Assembly: GCA_018712425.1 (NCBI GenBank)
Contig: DVHA01000168.1
Location: forward strand, 1 to 20,089
Direction of reading: 5' to 3'
From: Candidatus Faecivivens stercoravium
GTDB lineage: Bacteria; Bacillota; Clostridia; Oscillospirales; Ruminococcaceae
Length of the DNA stretch: 20,089 nt
Shown here: piece after piece, positions 1-6,055 of the stretch
Position numbering within the stretch: the first letter of the stretch is position 1
Layout of the letters: each line of letters opens with the position of its first letter
Program-made: the position numbers and the translations under genes
The notes under the pieces: model-generated
Told to the model about the DNA's origin: nothing
Seen by the model: the letters and a program-made list of their open reading frames with translations, nothing else
Database searches by the model: none

Positions 1-170
1 TCAGCTTCGGAAGTACAGGAACTGAGCGCCTGGGAAGGGGCTCTGCCCCTTCCATTCCCGCAAGCCCTTTAAAAAGGGCTTGACCCTAAACTTCTGATCT
101 TCGCACGTTTCTTTGTCAGTTTAACGCCATCGCCGATTCTTACGTTTCCGCTAAACTTGTTTTTCGACAG
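1..170 (+). repeat. MITE-like noncoding repeat, copy 1 (left end outside window)
   Basis: This stretch is an inverted copy of 3944-4113: I count about 12 mismatches and no gaps over 169 positions. It carries two perfect hairpins, GGAAGGGGC/GCCCCTTCC (33-53) and CAAGCCCTTT/AAAGGGCTTG (61-82). It ends at 160-170 with TTTTTCGACAG, which matches the terminal inverted repeat of the other copy at 10 of 11 bases. Homology starts at base 1, so the element should continue to the left of the window. No coding potential is apparent. The repeat is seen directly; calling it a mobile element is inference. Confidence 0.8.
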
Positions 171-174
171 TCTC

Positions 175-206
175 AGCCAGCCTGCTTGAAGCGGGCTGGC
201 TATTTT
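175..206 (+). terminator. Hairpin with T-tract at the right edge of repeat copy 1
   Basis: AGCCAGCCTGC (175-185) pairs with GCGGGCTGGCT (191-201) with one G-T wobble and a 5-base loop, followed by TATTTTA. As an intrinsic terminator it works in the plus direction, so it would serve a gene left of the window rather than the minus-strand regulator that ends at 236. It occupies the same place relative to the repeat as the CCACCTG hairpins beside copy 2, but its stem sequence is different. Confidence 0.6.
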
Positions 207-235
207 ACTATTGAGTAAACAATTTAACGGAAGAA

Positions 236-2431
236 CTACTCCTTCCCGACATACTGCCCCGGCGTAATCCCTTCGTACCGCTTAAAGGCGCGGATCATCG
301 CCCGGGATTCAATATAACCGGTCTTTTCCGCCGTTTCCCGGACGGTCAGGCCGCCTTTCAGGAGCTCTTTGGCCTCCCGCAGGCGCACCAGGTGGATCTC
401 ATCCAATACCCCATGCCCGGCGGCAGCTTTAAACCGGCGGCTGAGGGCGGAAAGGGAAAGGCCCAGGTGGTCGGCAATCATGCTGGCGTTGAGGGACGGG
501 TTCTGGAAGTTCTCCTCAATATACTGCCGCACCGTTTCCGCCCAAAGGGTGTTCTTATCGGGGCCGGGAACCGGCTCTTCCTGGCCGGCAGCCAGCCGGA
601 CGGCCGCAAACTGATCCCGCAGCAGCTGGCGCTTGTCTTCCACCGGCCCGGGGACGATCATCTGCCGCAGGTAATTTTCGCTCCCCTCCGGCAGATAGGC
701 CGCCAGCAGCTCGGTCATCCCGGCAAGGCGGTAGCGGATCAGTTGCCCGGGGGTAAAATGCCCGTCCAGATCATGCTGCAAAATTCCTTCAAAGATTTTT
801 TCTGCACCGGCGAAATTTCCCTCCGAAAGGCAGGCAGCCAACGCCCGCGTGTGGGCGGGATAATCGTTGGGCCCATCTGAAGCAGGGGCCTGGGGCGTCT
901 CCCAGACGCCCGGCAGGCGGTCTTTCTGCCAGAAGCCCGACTCCCGGTAAAGCTGCTGGACCTGCTTCCAGGCGGCTGGACCTTCGTCCAGATGGCGGCA
1001 GGCTGGCCCGACATAGCAGGCCATCGACAGGGAAAGGGCCGTTTCAGTCGTCTTTACGGCGTGCTCCAGCTCATCCATCAGCCCGCCCGGCAGGCTGTCC
1101 TGGGCCGCAAGGACAATGCAGTCCTCGATCATTACGCTGACCCCGTCCCGGCTTTCCAGAAGGATTTCCTCCAGGATATTCCGGACCGCAAAATAGAGCA
1201 TCTCCAGCGTCTCGGCATAACGGTTGCGGGGGACATTTTTAAAAAACTCCGATTCTTCCGGCCGGATCAGCGAAAAGAGGAGCAGCCGGTAGGGCTGGCC
1301 GTCTTCGATATACTGGGAAAGGGCGGAAGAATCGCTGGAAAACCCCAGCAGGAAACGGCTGATATACCGCCTGTGGGCCTGCCGGGTTTCCTCCCGCAGC
1401 CGGTTTTCCAGGATATCCTTCTCATCGGCAAGGCTCTGGAGCGCCCGCTGGACGCTTTCAAAGGACTCTGCGTTGCCGGTGCAGCGTGCCCCGACGAAGT
1501 CGAGGATCTTCTGGAAGGGCGACCAGGTCCGGCGGCTGAAGAAAATACTGGCAAAAATCCCAAAGAAAATATAGATGATGATTTCCAGGAGCAGCTGCCC
1601 CTGCAAAAGCCGGACGCTCTGGTAATACTCCGACTGCCGGGTCAGGAAGCCAAAGGTAATGTCACAGACCCCGGATACCTGAAAAGAACAGACATATTTT
1701 TCCCCGTCCAGCGTCAGGGTGATGCCGGAATCGCCGCCGCCCATCTGCCGGACAGCTTCGGTGGCGCGGGCGCTGCCATAGATTTTAACCCCATCCTGAA
1801 TGAGGAAGACTTCAGAATTTTCGTCTTCCCACTGGATCAGGTTCTGGGAAATCCGCAGCAGCAGCCCCACCGTAGCCAGCTTATTGGTATAGCTGTCGGC
1901 GTAAATATTATAAGTAACCAGCAGGTAAGAGACCCCGTCGGTGGAGGAAAGCGGCTGGACGGTGCAGAGGCCGGACGAGTCCTGGATGGCATCGTAGAAA
2001 AAGGCGTAAGGGACATCAAGGGTTTTGGCATACATATCGGTAACCGGCTTACTGTACCCCCGGGACTCCGAAACCAGCCGCCCGCTGCGGAAAAAATAGA
2101 CAAAGGCGTGGGTAATGGTCTGCTGCTGCTGGCGGGAACGGGCGAAAAGGTTTACAATGTCCCGCTGGGCCATCATATCCTCGCCGGTAAAAACATATTT
2201 CCCGGCCAGCCCGGTCAGGGTGGTGTCAGCGGCAAGCAGCCCGGCCGTGTTGATCGCATCCTGCAAGTTCTGGTCGGTCTCCCGCTGGATGTTCTCAACA
2301 GTCGTCTCTTTATCTTCCAGCATTGTGTCCTGGATGATGCTTTCCAGCCGGATGGTTGTAAAGAGGGAGAGCAGCAGCGGGATCAGGCCGGCCAGGAGAT
2401 AGGATGCCAGCATACGGCGGTATAGCTTCAT
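236..2431 (-). CDS. Membrane-bound AraC-family transcriptional regulator (YtdP/YesS type)
   Basis: A 731-residue one-component sensor-regulator. The order is a short cytoplasmic N-terminus, TM1 (about residues 8-28), an extracellular sensor of about 250 residues, TM2 (about 279-299), a charged helical linker likely to be coiled coil, a poorly conserved middle region, and a C-terminal AraC/XylS DNA-binding domain (about 629-731) with two helix-turn-helix units (SLNASMIADHLGLSLSALSR; TVRETAEKTGYIES). The frame stays open for 42 more codons upstream, but the ATG at 2431 is preferred: it gives the usual short head before TM1, has a GGGG-type ribosome site (AAAGGGG), and the upstream residues overlap a good promoter. 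In this family the extracellular domain senses a sugar or a binding protein and the gene usually adjoins an Lpl/Ytc-type importer. The nearest such importer here is at 6056-9603. The ligand is unknown. Confidence 0.88.
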   Translation of the reverse strand: MKLYRRMLASYLLAGLIPLLLSLFTTIRLESIIQDTMLEDKETTVENIQRETDQNLQDAINTAGLLAADTTLTGLAGKYVFTGEDMMAQRDIVNLFARSRQQQQTITHAFVYFFRSGRLVSESRGYSKPVTDMYAKTLDVPYAFFYDAIQDSSGLCTVQPLSSTDGVSYLLVTYNIYADSYTNKLATVGLLLRISQNLIQWEDENSEVFLIQDGVKIYGSARATEAVRQMGGGDSGITLTLDGEKYVCSFQVSGVCDITFGFLTRQSEYYQSVRLLQGQLLLEIIIYIFFGIFASIFFSRRTWSPFQKILDFVGARCTGNAESFESVQRALQSLADEKDILENRLREETRQAHRRYISRFLLGFSSDSSALSQYIEDGQPYRLLLFSLIRPEESEFFKNVPRNRYAETLEMLYFAVRNILEEILLESRDGVSVMIEDCIVLAAQDSLPGGLMDELEHAVKTTETALSLSMACYVGPACRHLDEGPAAWKQVQQLYRESGFWQKDRLPGVWETPQAPASDGPNDYPAHTRALAACLSEGNFAGAEKIFEGILQHDLDGHFTPGQLIRYRLAGMTELLAAYLPEGSENYLRQMIVPGPVEDKRQLLRDQFAAVRLAAGQEEPVPGPDKNTLWAETVRQYIEENFQNPSLNASMIADHLGLSLSALSRRFKAAAGHGVLDEIHLVRLREAKELLKGGLTVRETAEKTGYIESRAMIRAFKRYEGITPGQYVGKE

Positions 2432-2500
2432 GGATGCGCAGGACCCCTTTCCAATTTTTCCATACAGTCTGCCCCGGAAACGCCGGCAAACCTTAATTTT

Positions 2501-2529
2501 ATTATACCATGGCCGGAAGGGGGCTGGAA
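2501..2529 (-). promoter_or_regulatory. Proximal sigma-A-type promoter of the AraC regulator gene
   Basis: On the minus strand a perfect TATAAT lies at 2506-2501. With 17-bp spacing the -35 hexamer is the poor TTCCAG (2529-2524). The -10 is about 70 bp before the chosen ATG. The weak -35 suggests either low basal expression or activator dependence. Confidence 0.55.
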
Positions 2530-2577
2530 ATATCCATTCTTTACCGAAAGGAGGCAAAAATTAACAAAAAATGGACA

Positions 2578-2618
2578 TGCCAAAGCTGCCCATGGGAGGC
2601 CCACAGGCAGCTTTGGCA
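2578..2618 (-). terminator. Strong hairpin upstream of the AraC gene, possible attenuator
   Basis: TGCCAAAGCTGCC and GGCAGCTTTGGCA form a perfect 13-bp stem, continued inward by a 2x2 internal loop and TGGG/CCCA around a 3-base loop. A T6 tract follows about 6 bases after the stem on the minus strand only, so it would act on transcripts heading into the AraC gene. It lies between a distal promoter (2684-2712) and the proximal one (2501-2529). Confidence 0.55.
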
Positions 2619-2683
2619 ACTATTGGAGATTGGGGTATATCGGAAGCAGACGGGCAATGGCTGGCGCTGCCCTTTATAGTTTT

Positions 2684-2712
2684 ATTATAACCGGAACCCG
2701 TCCTCCCGTCCA
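2684..2712 (-). promoter_or_regulatory. Candidate distal promoter for an AraC leader transcript
   Basis: On the minus strand TGGACG (2712-2707), a 17-bp spacer and TATAAT (2689-2684). A transcript from here would begin near 2677 and run through the hairpin at 2578-2618 before reaching the AraC ORF. Sequence match only. Confidence 0.4.
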
Positions 2713-2804
2713 GAACCGGATTTTCCGCCGCCTCCCGGGCCCCCGCAAAATCCGGATAGCCGTTTTTTTCCTCCCCCGCCGGGAAAACTTTTTTCCAAAA
2801 CCCC

Positions 2805-2835
2805 TTGACCTAAAGCACACTTCACCCCTTATAAT
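2805..2835 (+). promoter_or_regulatory. Promoter of the DUF362 gene with a 19-bp spacer
   Basis: TTGACC (2805-2810) and a perfect TATAAT (2830-2835) are separated by 19 bp rather than 17. Such spacing is typical of promoters untwisted by MerR-family activators. The spacer contains only a weak dyad (AAG..CTT), so MerR control is speculative. The -10 is 44 bp before the start codon. Confidence 0.5.
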
Positions 2836-2878
2836 AAAAGTACGATAAATTTAACCTGCCCTGAAGGAGGAAACAGCT

Positions 2879-3883
2879 ATGCAGAATGTAAAACCCACCC
2901 CCGGCACCGGCGGCGACCATTACATCCCCTATGAAGAGCGGGAAAAGGGGCCGGAATCCACCGTCTACTTCACCCGCGACCTGTCGGCCGAGGGCCTTAA
3001 AAAGATCTTTGAACGGGTCAAAGGGCGCCTCACCGGTAAGATTGGCATCAAGCTGCACACCGGTGAGCCGGATGGCCCGAACATCATCCCCCGCCCCTGG
3101 GTCGAAAACCTTGTCCGGCAGGAGCTGCCGGACGCCGTCATCGTCGAGACCAACACCTACTACGAAGGCGGACGCTACACCACCGAGGACCACCGCAGGA
3201 CCCTCGAGACGAACGGCTGGACCTTCTGCCCGGTCGATATCATGGACGCCGAAGGGAGCGTCCCCTTCCCGGTCAGGGGCGGCAAGTGGTTCACCGAAGT
3301 GGAGATGGGCAAAAACCTGGAAAACTACGACTCCCTCCTCGTCCTGACCCACTTCAAAGGCCATTCCAAGGGCGGCTTCGGTGGCTCCAATAAAAATATC
3401 GGCATCGGCTGCGCCGGCGGCCAGACCGGCAAAAAGGCGATCCACACCACCCCCGGCTCGGACGATATGTGGGACATCTCGAACGAGGAGTTCATGGAGC
3501 GGATGACCGAATCGGCCAAAGCGGTGGCCGACCACTTCGGCGAAAGGATCGTCTATATCAACGTCATGCGCAACATGTCGGTCTCCTGCGACTGCGAAGG
3601 GACAGCCGCGGAACCGGTCGTCACCCCCAATGTCGGCATCCTCGCCTCGACCGATATCCTGGCGGTCGACGCGGCTTCGGTCGACCTCGTTTACGCGATG
3701 AAGGAAGAAGAGCACCACGCCCTCGTCGAGCGGATGGAGTCCCGCCACGGCCTCCGGCAGATCACCTATATGAAGGAGCTGGGGATGGGCAATGACCGCT
3801 ATACCCTCCTGGACATCGACCACGGCGACGCCCCGATCTCCCTGGAAGAGGCGGTAGAAGGGCTGGAACCCTTCAAGGGCTGA
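2879..3883 (+). CDS. DUF362 family protein
   Basis: A 334-residue protein of the DUF362 family. Recognisable signatures are the N-terminal KIGIKLHTGE segment, the central HFKGHSKGGFGGSNKNIGIGC block (about residues 158-178) and the C-terminal CDCEG...NVGILASTDILAVDAASVDLVY region (about 236-269). Many family members carry an added ferredoxin-type 4Fe-4S domain. None is present here; the few cysteines (C177 and the CDC pair) do not form a CxxCxxC cluster. The start is fixed by AAGGAGG eight bases before the ATG at 2879. There is no signal peptide or TM segment, so it is probably cytosolic. It is monocistronic, with its own promoter and a terminator remnant directly downstream. The family's biochemical role is not established, so no reaction is assigned. 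Confidence 0.9.
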   Translation: MQNVKPTPGTGGDHYIPYEEREKGPESTVYFTRDLSAEGLKKIFERVKGRLTGKIGIKLHTGEPDGPNIIPRPWVENLVRQELPDAVIVETNTYYEGGRYTTEDHRRTLETNGWTFCPVDIMDAEGSVPFPVRGGKWFTEVEMGKNLENYDSLLVLTHFKGHSKGGFGGSNKNIGIGCAGGQTGKKAIHTTPGSDDMWDISNEEFMERMTESAKAVADHFGERIVYINVMRNMSVSCDCEGTAAEPVVTPNVGILASTDILAVDAASVDLVYAMKEEEHHALVERMESRHGLRQITYMKELGMGNDRYTLLDIDHGDAPISLEEAVEGLEPFKG

Positions 3884-3909
3884 GCAGGCTTCCATAGCCA
3901 TAAAACGCC

Positions 3910-3940
3910 AAACCACCTGCCATTTCTGACAGGTGGTTTC
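3910..3940 (+). terminator. Terminator hairpin after the DUF362 gene, lacking its T-tract (left direct repeat)
   Basis: AACCACCTG and CAGGTGGTT form a 9-bp stem 27 bases after the stop codon. An A-rich stretch precedes it, but the expected T-run is missing: the repeat element begins four bases later. The same hairpin recurs in the same orientation at 4189-4219 (29 of 31 identical), where the T-tract is present. Confidence 0.7.
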
Positions 3941-3943
3941 AGC

Positions 3944-4184
3944 TTGTCAAAAAACAAATTTGGTGGAAACGTAGGAATCGGCGCTGGCGTTAAAGTGACA
4001 AAGAAACGTGCGAAGATCGGAAGTTTAGGGTCAAGCCCTTTTTAAAGGGCTTGCGGGAATGGAAGGGGCAGAGCCCCTTCCCAGGCGCTTACTTTCCGTA
4101 CTTCCGAAGCTGACCACGGCTTTGCCACTGATAACGAAGGGTGCGCAGCACCCAAAAAATACTCAAAAAAGACTTTTTCGACAA
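3944..4184 (-). mobile_element. MITE-like noncoding repeat, copy 2, with terminal inverted repeats
   Basis: A 241-bp unit with no ORF. Its ends are TTGTCAAAAAA (3944-3954) and, inverted, TTGTCGAAAAA (4184-4174), a match of 10/11. Internal perfect hairpins are CAAGCCCTTT/AAAGGGCTTG (near 4032-4053), GGAAGGGGC/GCCCCTTCC (near 4061-4081) and GGGTGC/GCACCC (4139-4153). The part up to 4113 is the inverse of 1-170 at about 93% identity. It is bracketed by 31-bp direct repeats of a terminator hairpin. This architecture fits a non-autonomous transposable element, but no transposase is present in the window and no family is recognised. Confidence 0.65.
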
Positions 4185-4228
4185 ACGGAAACCACCTGCC
4201 ATTTCTAGCAGGTGGTTTCCGTCTTTTT
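4185..4228 (+). terminator. Complete intrinsic terminator (right direct repeat)
   Basis: ACGGAAACCACCTGC and GCAGGTGGTTTCCGT form a perfect 15-bp stem around an 8-base loop, followed by CTTTTT. It is the strongest terminator in the window. It separates the DUF362/repeat region from the cyclophilin promoter. Confidence 0.85.
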
Positions 4229-4261
4229 AGAGGCTTCTTGACGAATGTTTACAAAAACGCC

Positions 4262-4290
4262 TTGTATTTTGCCGAAAGTTGCGGTATACT
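4262..4290 (+). promoter_or_regulatory. Promoter of the cyclophilin pair
   Basis: TTGTAT (4262-4267), a 17-bp spacer and TATACT (4285-4290), ending 52 bases before the ATG at 4343. A TTGACG lies further upstream near 4230 but has no good -10 at the right distance. Confidence 0.5.
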
Positions 4291-4342
4291 ATTTATAACT
4301 TTGCCGGGGATTCCGGCTGTTATCCAGAAAGGAAAATCCGCG

Positions 4343-5308
4343 ATGAACAAGTTACGTAAAGCGGTTGCCGCGGGCGCGTCCGCGGCGATTGCGGCATGTC
4401 TCCTGGGGGGATGCGGCAACAGCATCGACCCGGAGAACATCGACTATTCGGTCCAGCTGCTCGCCCCCGAGGAAGGGGACGATATCGCCACCTTCGAGAC
4501 CAGCCTCGGCGACATCACCGTCGTCCTCTACACCGATGAGGTGCCGGAGGTGGTCCAGAACTTCAAGGACCTGGTAAACGAGGGCTTCTTTGACGGCCAG
4601 GTGATCTACCAGGTGGTGCCGACGGTAGGCGCCGCAATGTTCGGAAGCTCGACCGAAGACGGCAACACCCCCGACACCAACACCGGCTCCCCGCTGGAAG
4701 CCCAGTACTCTGACAGCCTCTGGCCCTTCTCCGGCTCGCTGACAGCCCTTTGCAGCGAAATGGGGCAGCTGTGGAACCACGGTTACTACTACGACTCCCG
4801 CTCCTTCTTTATCGCCGATGTGCCGATGGACGAGGAGACCCTCTCCCAGATGGAGGAGAATTATTTCCCGGCGATGATGGTCAACGCTTTTGAGGAGATG
4901 GGCGGCATCCCCGGCATCTCCCAGTTCCATACCGTTTACGGCAAGGTGATCGACGGGATGGAGGTCGTCAATGAGATTATGACCCTCCCCCGCACCGAGA
5001 TCGACATGGAGGCCGCCGGGGCCGAGGATGGGGAATATGAACAGGGCTACACCCTCGACGAGGACGTCGTCATCGAAAAGGTGACCCTCGGCACCTTCCA
5101 CGCCGAAGACTTTGGCGAGCTGGACAACACCCTCACCCAGGAGGAGTACGACGCGATGGTCTACCAGAGCGCCGAGGAACAGGCCGCCATCGACGAAGCG
5201 ATCGCCAACGGCACCTACGGCACCGAAGAGAGCGAAGAATCCTCTGCCTCTTCTGAAAGCAGCGCTTCCGAAGAGGACGCTTCTTCTGAAGAAAGTTCGG
5301 AAGGCTAA
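4343..5308 (+). CDS. Lipoprotein with a degenerate cyclophilin-type peptidyl-prolyl isomerase domain
   Basis: A 321-residue secreted lipoprotein. It has a basic N-terminus, a hydrophobic stretch and the lipobox LGGC with lipidated Cys24. The cyclophilin-like domain spans about residues 45-250 and begins with FETSLGDITVVLYTDEVPEVVQNFKDLV. Residues 295-321 are a Ser/Glu-rich acidic tail. The catalytic segment FHRVxxxFMxQGGD of active enzymes is replaced by IYQVVPTVGAAMFGSS, so the catalytic Arg and Gln are missing; the later FHTVYGKVIDGMEVV block is kept. It may be a chaperone-like or inactive paralogue acting on proteins folding outside the membrane. The ATG at 4343 (ribosome site GAAAGGA) is chosen over the in-frame ATG at 4238 because it gives a proper signal peptide and lies downstream of the promoter. 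A canonical cyclophilin follows after 24 bases. Confidence 0.85.
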   Translation: MNKLRKAVAAGASAAIAACLLGGCGNSIDPENIDYSVQLLAPEEGDDIATFETSLGDITVVLYTDEVPEVVQNFKDLVNEGFFDGQVIYQVVPTVGAAMFGSSTEDGNTPDTNTGSPLEAQYSDSLWPFSGSLTALCSEMGQLWNHGYYYDSRSFFIADVPMDEETLSQMEENYFPAMMVNAFEEMGGIPGISQFHTVYGKVIDGMEVVNEIMTLPRTEIDMEAAGAEDGEYEQGYTLDEDVVIEKVTLGTFHAEDFGELDNTLTQEEYDAMVYQSAEEQAAIDEAIANGTYGTEESEESSASSESSASEEDASSEESSEG

Positions 5309-5332
5309 TTTACCTGAAAGGACAGGACCGAT

Positions 5333-5929
<597 letters not shown>

Positions 5930-5940
5930 AAACAGGCCCA

Positions 5941-5974
5941 AAAGCGCGGATGGTTTTGCATCCGCGCTTTTTCT
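5941..5974 (+). terminator. Intrinsic terminator after the cyclophilin pair
   Basis: AAAGCGCGGATG and CATCCGCGCTTT form a perfect 12-bp stem with a 6-base loop and a run of Ts. On the minus strand a short T-run also follows the stem, so it may work in both directions between these convergent transcription units. Confidence 0.9.
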
Positions 5975-5998
5975 GTGCCGTTTCCCCGTATACGGCGA

Positions 5999-6024
5999 AA
6001 CCGCCCCGGTTCCCCGGGACGGTT
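5999..6024 (-). terminator. Weak hairpin after the binding-protein gene
   Basis: An imperfect stem (AACCG..CGGTT with inner CCCGG/CCGGG), followed on the minus strand by TTTC. It lies about 30 bases past the stop of the solute-binding protein and could terminate the importer operon together with the stronger hairpin at 5941-5974. Confidence 0.3.
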
Positions 6025-6055
6025 CCACTGAGATATAGGTGGTAAGAAGTCTGGC

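Noticed and set aside
992..2425. A 477-codon plus-strand frame opposite the AraC gene, and a 570-codon one at 6626-8338 opposite the importer
   Set aside because: Both run through the full length of recognised genes on the other strand and show only GC-driven absence of stops.
2432..2557. 42-codon N-terminal extension of the AraC regulator
   Set aside because: It overlaps the proximal promoter, and the family normally begins just before the first TM helix, as with the ATG at 2431.
2578..2680. T-box or known riboswitch in the AraC leader
   Set aside because: No T-box core sequence, specifier stem or recognised aptamer motif could be found; only the hairpin and possible alternative pairing remain.
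2822..3916. A 364-codon minus-strand frame opposite the DUF362 gene
   Set aside because: Shadow of a gene with clear family motifs and a perfect ribosome site; the antisense product shows no recognisable features.
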